Source of the DNA: Paraburkholderia polaris
Lineage (GTDB): Bacteria > Pseudomonadota > Gammaproteobacteria > Burkholderiales > Burkholderiaceae
Assembly: GCF_012927345.1 (NCBI RefSeq)
Contig: NZ_JABBGJ010000024.1
Coordinates: 80,004 to 144,003 of the forward strand
DNA length: 64,000 nucleotides
Direction: 5' to 3'
The translations under genes were made by a program, and so were the position numbers. The notes under the pieces were generated by a model. That model did no database searches, was not told the origin of the DNA, and was given only the letters and a program-made list of their open reading frames with translations. Shown here one piece after another: positions 24,360-32,989 of this stretch. Position 1 is the first letter of the stretch. Every line of letters starts with the position of its first letter.

Positions 24360-25205
24360 TCAGCCGGGCCACATTCCGCCGCTGATTCGCTCGATGCCGG
24401 CAAGGTCCTGTTTCGAGTGGACTTGCACGAAACCTTGCGCCGACAGCAGACCGCGCACCGCTTCCGCCTGATCGTACCCGTGTTCGATCCACAATACGCC
24501 GTTGGCGGCCAAAGGTGTGGGCGCGCCAGCCACGATCTGACGGATCGCGCTGAGCCCGTCGGCTTCGTCGGTGAGCGCGCCGCGCGGCTCGAAGCGCAGA
24601 TCGCCTTCCGACAGATGCGGATCGCCGCTCGCGATATACGGCGGATTGCTGACGATCACGTTAAAGCGCAATGCTGTGTCGAGCGAGTCGTACCAGTCGC
24701 TTTGCTGCAATACCATGGCGCCGCCGGGGCGTTTGGCATCCAGCAGCCGTGCGGCGTTGCGTGCGGCCACCGCCAGCGCTTCGGCGGAACGGTCCAGCGC
24801 CCAGACCTGCGTGTCAGGCCGCATCGACGCAATCGCTACGGCAATCGCGCCGGTGCCGGTGCCCAGATCGAGCACACGTGGCCGCGAGATGTTTTCCAGC
24901 GCCGCCAACGCCGTTTCGACCAGTAATTCGGTTTCGGGACGTGGAATCAGCACGTCCGGCGTTACTTCGAAATCAAGCCCAAAAAATTCGCGCGCGCCGA
25001 CCAGTTGGGCCACCGGCTCACCGGCGACACGCCGCGCTTCCAGGACACGGTATCGTTCGACTACCGCGCCGTCGAGCGTTTCATCGCTGCGCGTAATCAA
25101 TTGCGTATGCCGCCAGCCGAGCACGTGCGTGAGCAGAATCCGCGCTTCGAGCGGCGACAGTAGCGAGGCGCGCAACAGCGCGGCGGGCGTGACCGGATCC
25201 ATCAT
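24360..25205 (-). CDS. prmC: Release factor glutamine methyltransferase PrmC (HemK)
   Basis: N5-glutamine methyltransferase that modifies the Gln of the GGQ motif in release factors. At 281 residues it has the N-terminal helical domain with FFGLDFEVTPDVLIPRPETELL, the SAM motif DLGTGTG (113-119) and the catalytic NPPY at 187-190. It starts 6 bases after the prfA stop, so enzyme and substrate are translated from the same mRNA. Two adjacent ATG codons are available at 25205 and 25202. Confidence 0.96.
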   Translation of the reverse strand: MMDPVTPAALLRASLLSPLEARILLTHVLGWRHTQLITRSDETLDGAVVERYRVLEARRVAGEPVAQLVGAREFFGLDFEVTPDVLIPRPETELLVETALAALENISRPRVLDLGTGTGAIAVAIASMRPDTQVWALDRSAEALAVAARNAARLLDAKRPGGAMVLQQSDWYDSLDTALRFNVIVSNPPYIASGDPHLSEGDLRFEPRGALTDEADGLSAIRQIVAGAPTPLAANGVLWIEHGYDQAEAVRGLLSAQGFVQVHSKQDLAGIERISGGMWPG

Positions 25206-25211
25206 CCGCGC

Positions 25212-26294
25212 TTAATCCGCGTCGCCCAGCGATGCCAGCAACTCGGCCTGATGCTCGCTGACCAGGGCTGCGATCAATTCGTCGAGATCGCCGTCCATGA
25301 TTGCGTCGAGGCGATAGAGCGTCAGATTGATCCGGTGATCCGTCAGACGCCCTTGCGGGAAGTTGTAGGTGCGAATCCGCTCCGAGCGATCGCCCGAGCC
25401 GATCAGGCTCTTCCGTGTGGCGGCTTCCTTCGCCTGCTGCTCATGCGACTGCTTGTCCTTGATGCGCGCGGCCAGAACCTTCAGCGCACGATCCTTGTTC
25501 TTGTGCTGCGACCGGTCGTCCTGACATTCGACGACGATGCCCGTCGGCAAGTGCGTGACGCGCACGGCCGAGTCCGTCTTGTTGATGTGCTGCCCGCCCG
25601 CGCCGGACGCGCGGAACGTGTCGATGCGCAGATCGGCCGGATTGATCTCGACTTCGCCGATTTCGTCCGCTTCCGGCATCACCGCGACGGTGCACGCCGA
25701 CGTGTGAATGCGGCCCTGCGTTTCGGTGGCCGGCACGCGTTGCACGCGATGGCCGCCCGATTCGAACTTGAGCTTGGAATACGCCGCTTCGCCGGCGATC
25801 CGCACGATCACTTCCTTGTAGCCGCCGAGGTCCGATTCGCTCGCCGACATCATCTCCACCTGCCAGCGATTGCGCTCGGCAAAGCGTAGGTACATGCGCA
25901 ACAAATCGCCCGCGAACAGCGCCGATTCGTCGCCGCCCGTGCCGGCACGGATTTCGAGGAAGATGTTGCGGTCGTCGTTCGGATCTTTCGGCAGCAGCAT
26001 TTTCTGCAATTCAGCGCCGAGTTTTTCCATCCGCTCGCGCGCAGCGCGAATTTCTTCTTCCGCGAAGTCGCGCATCGACGCGTCCGCCAGCAGTTCCTGC
26101 GCGGTCGCCGCGTCGTTCATCGCCTGGCGCCACAGCGCGTAATGCTCGACGACCGGCCCAAGCTCGGCGTGTTCACGCGTGAGCTTGCGGTATTGGTCGA
26201 GATTCGAGGTGATGTCCTCGCGGCTCAACAGGTCGTTCAGTTCGGCCAGCCGGGTAGTGAGCTGGTCGAGCTTGCGTTGCATGCTCGTTTTCAT
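25212..26294 (-). CDS. prfA: Peptide chain release factor 1
   Basis: RF1 reads UAA and UAG stop codons and triggers peptide release. The 360-residue length is standard. The stop-codon-reading tripeptide PAT is at residues 188-190 (typical of RF1, as opposed to SPF in RF2), and the catalytic GGQ is at 233-235 within GAGGQHINKTDSAVR. It follows hemA in the conserved hemA-prfA-prmC order, with a 122-bp gap. Confidence 0.97.
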   Translation of the reverse strand: MKTSMQRKLDQLTTRLAELNDLLSREDITSNLDQYRKLTREHAELGPVVEHYALWRQAMNDAATAQELLADASMRDFAEEEIRAARERMEKLGAELQKMLLPKDPNDDRNIFLEIRAGTGGDESALFAGDLLRMYLRFAERNRWQVEMMSASESDLGGYKEVIVRIAGEAAYSKLKFESGGHRVQRVPATETQGRIHTSACTVAVMPEADEIGEVEINPADLRIDTFRASGAGGQHINKTDSAVRVTHLPTGIVVECQDDRSQHKNKDRALKVLAARIKDKQSHEQQAKEAATRKSLIGSGDRSERIRTYNFPQGRLTDHRINLTLYRLDAIMDGDLDELIAALVSEHQAELLASLGDAD

Positions 26295-26416
26295 CGGACG
26301 GGTTTCGGAGCGGACTCCGGCAAGGACGGCGACTAGGGGAGTGGGCAGATGCCCTGGGCAGAAGCATGTCGCGGGCCACTCAGGATGGCGCGGACGGTGC
26401 GGCAGTGGCTGTGCCG

Positions 26417-27703
26417 CTAACGCTCCGTAGAACCGGAGTGTTTGTAGAAACCGCCCATCAACTCGATGAGCGTGTCACGGTTCTCACTGCTCGCGCGATT
26501 GAGCGCGTGGGTGGGGCCGTGGATCAGTTTGTTGGTGAGCGATTGCGACAGCGCCTCGAGTACCGCTGCCGGGTCGTCGCCGCGTGCGAGCATTTTCTGC
26601 GCGCGTTCGACTTCGGCGCGACGCAGCACGTCGGCCTGCGTATGCATGTGACGGATCACCGGCACGATGCTGCGCGCGTCGAGCCATTGCATGAAATTCT
26701 GTACACGCGTTTCGATGATCGCCTCGGCCTGCGCGACCGCGGCTTGCCGCGACGCATTGCCTTCGCGCACGATCGCGCCGAGATCGTCGACGGTGTACAG
26801 GAACACGTCTTCGAGCTGGCCGACTTCGGGTTCGATATCACGCGGCACGGCCAGATCGACCATGAAAATCGGCCGGTGACGGCGCGCTTTCACGGCCCGC
26901 TCGACCGCGCCCAGACCGATGATCGGCAGGGTGGAAGCGGTACACGACACGATGATGTCGAACTCGTGCATGCGCGCGGGCAGTTCCGAGAGCGGAATGG
27001 CCCGGCCGTTGAAGCGTTCGGCGAGGCGGGTACCGCGCTCGGCGGTGCGATTGGCGACGACGAGCTCACATGGCTGCTGCGCCGCGAAGTGCGTAGCGCA
27101 CAACTCGATCATTTCGCCCGCGCCGATGAACAGCACGCGCTGGTTCGAGACTTTGTCGAAAATCCGCTGCGCGAGCCGCACGGCGGCCGCCGCCATGGAA
27201 ACCGACTGCGCGCCGATTTCGGTCGTGCTGCGCACTTCCTTCGCAACGGCGAAGGTGCGCTGGAACAACTGGTTCAGGTAGGTGCCGAGCGCCCCGGCTT
27301 CAGACGCCGTGCGTACCGCATCCTTCATTTGTCCGACGATTTGCGTCTCGCCCAGCACCATCGAATCCAGCCCCGACGCGACGCGGAACGCGTGGCGCAC
27401 GGCTTCCGACTGCGGCAGCGCGTAGACGTGCGGCGCGAGTTCGTCGATGGGCAGGTTGTGGTACTTCGAGAACCACTGGATCGCGGCTTCACGCGCGGCC
27501 TGGTCGTCGGTCACGCAGTAGAGTTCGGTGCGGTTACAGGTGGACAGAATCGCCGCTTCCGGCGCCGTGCGGGCGGTGCGGCCGAGCCAGACGCTCTTGA
27601 AGGTGTCCAGTGCAGGCTTGATCTGTTCGAGCGGAAACGCCACGCGTTCGCGCAAGGCGACAGGCGCAGTGTGGTGATTGATTCCGATCGTTAGAAGCTG
27701 CAT
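26417..27703 (-). CDS. hemA: Glutamyl-tRNA reductase
   Basis: First committed enzyme of C5-pathway tetrapyrrole synthesis; it reduces glutamyl-tRNA to glutamate-1-semialdehyde with NADPH. At 428 residues it has the N-terminal GINHHTAPV, the catalytic Cys56 in LSTCNRTE, the NADPH site with VLFIGAGEMIEL, and the C-terminal dimerisation helix. It heads the hemA-prfA-prmC-grxD-ubiX run. A TATAAT at 27734-27729 on the minus strand is its likely -10 box. Confidence 0.97.
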   Translation of the reverse strand: MQLLTIGINHHTAPVALRERVAFPLEQIKPALDTFKSVWLGRTARTAPEAAILSTCNRTELYCVTDDQAAREAAIQWFSKYHNLPIDELAPHVYALPQSEAVRHAFRVASGLDSMVLGETQIVGQMKDAVRTASEAGALGTYLNQLFQRTFAVAKEVRSTTEIGAQSVSMAAAAVRLAQRIFDKVSNQRVLFIGAGEMIELCATHFAAQQPCELVVANRTAERGTRLAERFNGRAIPLSELPARMHEFDIIVSCTASTLPIIGLGAVERAVKARRHRPIFMVDLAVPRDIEPEVGQLEDVFLYTVDDLGAIVREGNASRQAAVAQAEAIIETRVQNFMQWLDARSIVPVIRHMHTQADVLRRAEVERAQKMLARGDDPAAVLEALSQSLTNKLIHGPTHALNRASSENRDTLIELMGGFYKHSGSTER

Positions 27704-27728
27704 ATGGGGAGCTATGGTTTAGCCCAAT

Positions 27729-27734
27729 ATTATA
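27729..27734 (-). promoter_or_regulatory. hemA -10 element
   Basis: Consensus TATAAT on the minus strand, about 25 bp upstream of the hemA start. No good -35 hexamer lies at the right distance, so the promoter may need an activator or an extended -10. Confidence 0.45.
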
Positions 27735-27765
27735 GCGTTTTCACGATTCTTTCATTCTGCGCGCG

Positions 27766-28476
27766 TCATCCGGCCTCCACAACGGCTTCCGGCGCGACCG
27801 CGTCAAGTTGATAACCGTAGCCGTAAAGCGGTGTCAGGCAATAACCGTGCTCCGGGCGCAACTGCAATTTGGTCCGCACGCGCGATGCATGGGTGTCGAC
27901 CGTGCGCGACCTTACGTCGCGGCGGCGTGTCCAGACGGTTTCGAGAATATGCGCGCGCGACACCGGTCGTGACAGATTGGTAAATAGCAGCAGCGCAAAG
28001 CGGAATTCCTTCGGCGTCAGGGCGACGGTTTGATTACGGAATGTGACGGCAAACTGCGCCGCATCGAACGCATAGCCGCCGATCGTGTCGCGCCGCCGGT
28101 TAGGTGGTCGCCGTAAGCCCGCGCGGCGCAGCAGCGCTTCTACCCGGGCCAGCATTTCCGGGCCGCGGACGGGTTTGATCAGGCAGTCGTCGGCGCCGGC
28201 GTGCAGCGCTGCAACGATCTGGCTTTCGCGTGGCTCCGACAGCAGCACGATCACCGGCAAGCCAGGCAGGATGGAGCGGGCGCGCGGGATCACGTCTTCG
28301 GCGGAATGGTCGCCGGCCCAGTTCTCGGTGATGAGAAGATCGAAGAATTCGTCGTCGGCGCGATGCAGGAACGGTGCGCTCGCGGTGAAGTGCTGGCACA
28401 TATGGCCGCCGGCAAAGATCAGCCGGCCGACCAATGTGGCGTGCCGAAGATCCGGCTCGATAAGGGCGATTCGCAT
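27766..28476 (-). CDS. OmpR-family response regulator with Glu at the phosphoacceptor position
   Basis: A 236-residue receiver plus winged-helix DNA-binding protein. The receiver keeps an acidic N-terminal pocket (Glu7, Asp9 in LIEPD), the switch Ser in IVLLSEP and the conserved Lys in CLIKPV. The third strand, however, ends DLLITEN, so residue 51 is Glu where the phosphorylated Asp normally sits. The C-terminal domain is canonical: LTPKEFRFALLLF, the recognition-helix region RSRTVDTHASRVRTKL and the wing YGYGYQL. No histidine kinase is adjacent, so this is an orphan regulator that may act without phosphorylation. It lies upstream of hemA on the same strand. Confidence 0.9.
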   Translation of the reverse strand: MRIALIEPDLRHATLVGRLIFAGGHMCQHFTASAPFLHRADDEFFDLLITENWAGDHSAEDVIPRARSILPGLPVIVLLSEPRESQIVAALHAGADDCLIKPVRGPEMLARVEALLRRAGLRRPPNRRRDTIGGYAFDAAQFAVTFRNQTVALTPKEFRFALLLFTNLSRPVSRAHILETVWTRRRDVRSRTVDTHASRVRTKLQLRPEHGYCLTPLYGYGYQLDAVAPEAVVEAG

Positions 28477-28680
28477 GGCGCGCTTTCAGCCTGGCAATTA
28501 CCAGAGGTCAGGCTTCTCCGTAAGGCTTACAGCTTGCCTAACATCACCCCGACCCCTAAACTCAACCGCTATGCGGAAAGCGCCGTGCTGAACCTCTATA
28601 GTTAATGAGACAAAAATGCTAGCTGTCTTGGCCCCGTGCGCCCATGAGACGAATCTGAAACTGCGCGAGGCCTGCCGCTG

Positions 28681-28935
28681 ATGGGGTGGCCTGGAATCGT
28701 GGTGCTGGGCGCGGTGATCGGTCTCGCGGGCTGGTGGCTGCATCCGCTGCGCCGTTCGAGCCGCGCCCAATGGTGGGTGGCGTTACTGGCCGGCTTACTG
28801 GGGGCGGGTGTCGCGCGCATGGCCGGCAACGTGGTTGGTCTCTTTCATGATGGCGATACGCTCGAATGGCCGGTATGTACCGCCGTCGCGCTGGTCGCCG
28901 TTGCCGTGACGGTCGGCTTGCTTTCCCGTCGATGA
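28681..28935 (+). CDS. Small membrane protein (GlsB/YeaQ-like)
   Basis: An 84-residue, very hydrophobic protein with three membrane segments (about 5-18, 32-52 and 63-80) and Gly-rich helices. The pattern (GIVVLGAVIGLAG...GLLGAGVARMAG) is like the transglycosylase-associated GlsB/YeaQ/YmgE family, although the similarity is weak and from memory. The ribosome-binding site is poor. It lies 19 bp upstream of the aminopeptidase gene and might be co-transcribed with it. Confidence 0.55.
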   Translation: MGWPGIVVLGAVIGLAGWWLHPLRRSSRAQWWVALLAGLLGAGVARMAGNVVGLFHDGDTLEWPVCTAVALVAVAVTVGLLSRR

Positions 28936-28954
28936 ATATTTGCAGGTGACTCCG

Positions 28955-30769
28955 ATGAATGCCCGACTTCCCGAAACCTCCTCCATCCCCGAACGGCTCG
29001 CGACATTGCGCAATGCGATGGCGCGCGAAGGCGTAGCCGCCTATCTGGTGCCGTCCGCAGATCCGCATCTTTCCGAATATCTACCCGGGCGCTGGCAAGG
29101 CCGGCAGTGGTTGTCGGGCTTCACCGGCTCGGCCGGCACGCTGGTCGTGACCGCCGATTTCGCCGGCGTATGGACCGACAGCCGCTATTGGGAGCAAGCC
29201 AACGCGCAACTGGCCGGGACCGGCGTTCAGTTGATGAAGATGACCGGCGGTCAGCAGACCGCGCCGCATTTCGAATGGCTTGCGCAGAACGTCGCGACCG
29301 GCGGCACGGTCGGTGTGGACGGCGCCGTGCTCGGTGTGTCGGCGGCGCGTGCACTGAGCCAGGCGCTCACCGCGCGCGGCGTGAAGCTGCGCACCGACGT
29401 CGATCTGTTCGACGCGATCTGGCCGCAGCGCCCGTCGCTGCCCGCTGCCGCCGTGTTTGAGCATGCCGCGCCGCACGCGAGCGTCGCCCGTTCGGAAAAG
29501 CTCGCGCAGATTCGCCGCGCGATGGCGGAGAAGGACGCGCAGTGGCACTTCATTTCCACGCTTGACGACCTTGCATGGCTGTTGAATCTGCGCGGCGCCG
29601 ATGTCAGCTACAACCCGGTGTTCGTTGCGCACGCGCTGATCGGTCCGGAGAGCGCGTCGCTCTTCGTCGCCGACGGCAAGGTGCCGCAGGCGTTGGCCGA
29701 TGCGCTTGCGCGTGACGGCATCAGCATCGAGCCGTATGCGAAGGCGGCCGAAGCGCTGGCCGCGCTGCCGGCCGACAGCACGCTGCTGATCGACCCGCGC
29801 CGCATTACATATGGCTCGCTGCAGTTGGTGCCGTCCACGGTGAAGGTCGTGGAGGCGGTCAATCCGTCCACCTTCTTCAAGTCGCGCAAGACCGAGGCAG
29901 AAGCGGAGCATGTGCGCGAGACGATGGAACAGGACGGCGCGGCTCTCGCCGAATTCTTCGCGTGGTTCGAAGGCGCGTTGGGCCGCGAACCGATCACCGA
30001 GCTGACGATCGACGAGCGTCTGACGGCAGCCCGCGCGCGCCGTCCGGGATTCGTGTCGCTGAGCTTTGCGACAATCGCCGGCTTCAACGCGAACGGCGCG
30101 ATGCCGCACTACCGCGCGACCGCTGACTCGCATTCGGTGATCGAGGGCAATGGCCTGTTGCTGATCGATTCGGGCGCGCAATATCTGAGCGGCACGACCG
30201 ACGTCACCCGTGTCGTGCCGATCGGCACCGTCAGCGAGGCACAGCGGCGCGATTTCACGATTGTGCTGAAAGGCACCATGGCGCTGTCGCGCGCGAAGTT
30301 CCCGCGCGGCATCCGTTCGCCGATGCTCGACGCGATCGCCCGCGCGCCGATCTGGGAAGCCGGCGCCGATTATGGTCACGGCACCGGTCACGGGGTGGGC
30401 TATTTCCTGAACGTGCACGAAGGCCCGCAGGTGATTTCGCACTACGCACCGGCCGAACCGTGGACGGCGATGGAAGAAGGCATGATCACCTCGGTCGAGC
30501 CGGGCATTTACCGACCGGGCAAGTGGGGCGTGCGGATCGAGAACCTGGTGCTGAACGTGCCTGCGGAGAAAACCGAGTTCGGCGATTTCCTCAAGTTCGA
30601 AACGCTGACGCTGTGCCCGATCGACACGCGCTGCCTCGACCTTTCGCTGTTGCGTGACGACGAGCGCGCATGGCTCAACACGTATCACGAGATGGTGCGC
30701 ACGCGCCTGTCGCCGCATGTTTCGGGTGAGGCCAAGGCGTGGCTCGAGTTGCGTACACAAGCTATCTGA
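28955..30769 (+). CDS. Xaa-Pro aminopeptidase (M24B, long form)
   Basis: Two-metal aminopeptidase of 604 residues that removes N-terminal residues before proline. Two creatinase-type N-terminal domains (ERLATLRNAMAREGVAAYLVPSADPH... onward, residues about 10-305) precede the pita-bread catalytic domain. Metal ligands are visible in LLIDSGAQYLSGTTDVTR (two Asp), GHGTGHGVG (His), MITSVEPGIY (Glu) and GVRIENL (Glu). The roughly 600-residue three-domain architecture resembles eukaryotic cytosolic aminopeptidase P rather than the shorter E. coli PepP. ATG 28955 has an AGGTGA site; a TTG at 28940 is less likely. Confidence 0.93.
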   Translation: MNARLPETSSIPERLATLRNAMAREGVAAYLVPSADPHLSEYLPGRWQGRQWLSGFTGSAGTLVVTADFAGVWTDSRYWEQANAQLAGTGVQLMKMTGGQQTAPHFEWLAQNVATGGTVGVDGAVLGVSAARALSQALTARGVKLRTDVDLFDAIWPQRPSLPAAAVFEHAAPHASVARSEKLAQIRRAMAEKDAQWHFISTLDDLAWLLNLRGADVSYNPVFVAHALIGPESASLFVADGKVPQALADALARDGISIEPYAKAAEALAALPADSTLLIDPRRITYGSLQLVPSTVKVVEAVNPSTFFKSRKTEAEAEHVRETMEQDGAALAEFFAWFEGALGREPITELTIDERLTAARARRPGFVSLSFATIAGFNANGAMPHYRATADSHSVIEGNGLLLIDSGAQYLSGTTDVTRVVPIGTVSEAQRRDFTIVLKGTMALSRAKFPRGIRSPMLDAIARAPIWEAGADYGHGTGHGVGYFLNVHEGPQVISHYAPAEPWTAMEEGMITSVEPGIYRPGKWGVRIENLVLNVPAEKTEFGDFLKFETLTLCPIDTRCLDLSLLRDDERAWLNTYHEMVRTRLSPHVSGEAKAWLELRTQAI

Positions 30770-30802
30770 CCTCGTCGCCACGACCTTACTGACGGAGCGT
30801 GC

Positions 30803-31426
30803 ATGGCCATCAAGGCAGTCGTGTTCGATTTCGGCGGCGTGCTGATCGACTGGAACCCCGAGTATCTCTATCGTCAGTTGATTCCTGACGAAACGGAGCG
30901 CCGCTGGTTTCTGACCCATGTCTGTTCGATGGACTGGGTGATCCGTCAGGACGGCGGCCAGCCGATCGTCGAGGCGACCGAGGAACTGGTCGCGAAGTTT
31001 CCCGATCACGCACCGCTGATCCGCGCGTTCTACGAGCGCTGGCACGAGATGGTGGCCGGCGTGCTGGAAGAGGGCGTGGCCATCATGGAAAAGCTCGAGG
31101 CGGCCAATGTGCCGCTCTTTGGGCTGACGAACTGGTCCGCGGAGACCTTTCCGTATGCGTGGGAGCATTACCCCGTGCTGCAGCGGTTCCGCGACATCGT
31201 CGTGTCGGGCAGGGTGAAGCTGGTGAAGCCTGATCCGGCGATCTTCGCGGAAATGCATCAGCGGATCGCGGCGCAACTGCCGGGCATCCAGCCGGGCGAG
31301 CTCGTCTTCATCGACGACAATCTGAAAAACGCCGAGGCCGCAACGGCACTCGGCTGGCATGGCGTGCATCACGTGAACGCAGCAAAAACGGAAGCAAGGC
31401 TGCGCGAATTGGGCTTGCCGGTCTAA
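30803..31426 (+). CDS. HAD-superfamily phosphatase (YihX-like)
   Basis: A 207-residue haloacid dehalogenase-fold hydrolase. Motif I is VFDFGGVLID with nucleophile Asp9; Gly replaces the second Asp, as is common in this HAD-IA branch. Motif II is GLTNWS, motif III the Lys of KLVKPDP, and motif IV FIDDNLKN. An alpha-helical cap follows motif I. In E. coli the relative YihX dephosphorylates glucose-1-phosphate; the substrate here is unknown. It follows the aminopeptidase by 33 bp on the same strand. Confidence 0.9.
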   Translation: MAIKAVVFDFGGVLIDWNPEYLYRQLIPDETERRWFLTHVCSMDWVIRQDGGQPIVEATEELVAKFPDHAPLIRAFYERWHEMVAGVLEEGVAIMEKLEAANVPLFGLTNWSAETFPYAWEHYPVLQRFRDIVVSGRVKLVKPDPAIFAEMHQRIAAQLPGIQPGELVFIDDNLKNAEAATALGWHGVHHVNAAKTEARLRELGLPV

Positions 31427-31521
31427 GCGCGCGATTCCGTGTGACGGAGGATGCTGCCTGAAGCGACGGCGCGGCGCGCCTTCGCTTTAGCGGCGCGGCG
31501 GCTACCTCGGCCCCGGTCTGC

Positions 31522-32646
31522 CTACTGTCCGAGCAGATTCTTCAACGCGTTGCCCAGGCCTTTCACTGTCTCCCCAGCGCCCTTCGCCACGCCTTCGACG
31601 CTCACGCCCATCGCTTTCGCAAAGCCGGCGCCAATGCGCGTCATCAGACTTTCCTGCACCGAGAACTTCGGATCGCGCAAATTCCCATCCAGCACGAAAT
31701 GCAGCGTGATGTCACCGTTGTGCGTCTTGAGCGCGGCGATGGCGGCTTGGGTCGGAATCGACATGAAGGTGTCGAGCGGGCTGCCGCTCTCGGCGAGTTG
31801 CAGATGGTGGATCGTCACCGTGCCGGGTGCATGCAGCTGATAGTTCCGCACCGTCGAGTCGACCGTCAGATCGACCGTGCCGCCCGTCACTTGCGTCTTT
31901 GCGCCGGTTTTTTTCAGCAGGTACGGATCGAGCATCACGACATCGACGCCGCGCAGTGTGCTGCTGGTCTGCGAATCCTTACTGGCGATCTTGATCCACC
32001 CGTCGAATGAAACGGTGCCTGTGTGCGTCGGGCCCTTGATCGAGCCGGTGACGCTGACGTTGGTCGGGTCGGTGAGCGCGGGCAGTTGCAGGTGGTCGAC
32101 AGTCGCGTTGGCGTCGCTGACCGTCACTTTGAATGCCGGCGGACCAACCGTCATATCGTAGAAATGGAAGTTGCCTTGCTCGAAGCTGATGTGATCGACC
32201 AGTTTTTCTCGGGAGGAAGGCGCTGCGCCGCCGCTGGCTTCGTTGTCGTCGGGGCCGTTTATCGACTCCCGCAGATTCGGCATCAGACGGATCCCACCGT
32301 CCTTGGTGCGCAGCACGGCGATGTCGAAGCCGCGCACCACCACGCTGCGGATATGCATGCGCTGCGCGATCAAATCGCGGATGTCGGGCGTGAGCATGAT
32401 TTCGTCGGCGCGTAGCGGATCACCGGCGGGCCAGCCGGGCGGCGCTTTGAGCACAACGTTGGTGAGATGAACCGAAGTGAGGCCGACGTCGATGCTTTCG
32501 GCGCTGCCGAGTGGTCCGAGCGCCGCAATGATGCGTTCTTTGACTTCGCGCTGCGCGAACTGCAGCGCACCGACCGCGACGACGATCAGCACCAGCAGCA
32601 CGCCGCCTACGGCAATGACCCAGCGCTTGCCCTTCGACATCGCCAT
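31522..32646 (-). CDS. DUF748/AsmA-like membrane-anchored protein
   Basis: A 374-residue envelope protein. One N-terminal membrane helix (about 8-28) precedes a large periplasmic beta-rich region with LKAPPGWPAGDPLRADEI and IRSVVVRGFDIAVLRTKDG, the pattern seen in AsmA/DUF748 proteins proposed to act as lipid-transfer bridges. The C-terminus is an amphipathic Gly/Ala-rich helix (AKGAGETVKGLGNALKNLLG). GAGGAGG stands 5 nt before ATG 32646; the longer frame to 32769 has no family support. Its precise role is unknown. Confidence 0.82.
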   Translation of the reverse strand: MAMSKGKRWVIAVGGVLLVLIVVAVGALQFAQREVKERIIAALGPLGSAESIDVGLTSVHLTNVVLKAPPGWPAGDPLRADEIMLTPDIRDLIAQRMHIRSVVVRGFDIAVLRTKDGGIRLMPNLRESINGPDDNEASGGAAPSSREKLVDHISFEQGNFHFYDMTVGPPAFKVTVSDANATVDHLQLPALTDPTNVSVTGSIKGPTHTGTVSFDGWIKIASKDSQTSSTLRGVDVVMLDPYLLKKTGAKTQVTGGTVDLTVDSTVRNYQLHAPGTVTIHHLQLAESGSPLDTFMSIPTQAAIAALKTHNGDITLHFVLDGNLRDPKFSVQESLMTRIGAGFAKAMGVSVEGVAKGAGETVKGLGNALKNLLGQ

Positions 32647-32849
32647 GCTTGCCTCCTCGTCGCCGCGCTGTACACGGCGTGGCATTGATTGGCCTGTGCG
32701 TGCGCCGGTCTGACCGCATTTGATTTGACGCCCGGAGCGGCTGTATCCCGCCGGGACAACGTGTATCACGCCGTGGCACGCAATGCATGTGCCCTACCGC
32801 CTATCCGGCAAACGCAAGGCGTTTCCGGCATGCCATGGTGAGCAAAATG

Positions 32850-32867
32850 GCCGGCCAATTGGCCGGC
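32850..32867. repeat. Perfect 18-bp palindrome
   Basis: GCCGGCC-AATT-GGCCGGC can form a 7-bp GC stem with an AATT loop. Read on the minus strand it is followed by CATTTTG, so it might serve as a terminator for ettA; its distance from the ettA stop is about 120 bp. Confidence 0.6.
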
Positions 32868-32885
32868 AAAACACGCCGATCGGGC

Positions 32886-32933
32886 GGTCAGCAAAACCGT
32901 CCACAAAAACGTCCACGAAACCGTCAGCAAAAA
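32886..32933. repeat. 12-bp tandem repeat downstream of ettA
   Basis: Four 12-bp units of the pattern CGTC(C/A)(A/G)C(A/G)AAA(C/A) follow each other about 57 bp past the ettA stop codon. The unit is a multiple of three. No function is evident. Confidence 0.7.
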
Positions 32934-32989
32934 ACCGACCTGCAAACAGCTCGCTCATCAGCCAACGAGCGGGCCGCCAGGTTCGAGAT

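Larger units (their letters stand above)
32647..32989. other. Gap between the DUF748 gene and ettA
   Basis: No gene is supported in these 343 bases. They contain a perfect 18-bp palindrome (32850-32867), a 12-bp tandem repeat (32886-32933) and a short duplicated motif around 32731-32770. Both neighbouring genes are on the minus strand, so the DUF748 promoter should lie here. Confidence 0.6.

Noticed and set aside
26366..27694. 442-codon plus-strand open frame
   Set aside because: Antisense to hemA, which is complete with its catalytic Cys.
29081..31372. 763-codon minus-strand open frame
   Set aside because: Antisense to the aminopeptidase P and HAD genes, whose motifs are intact; no domain pattern in the shadow.
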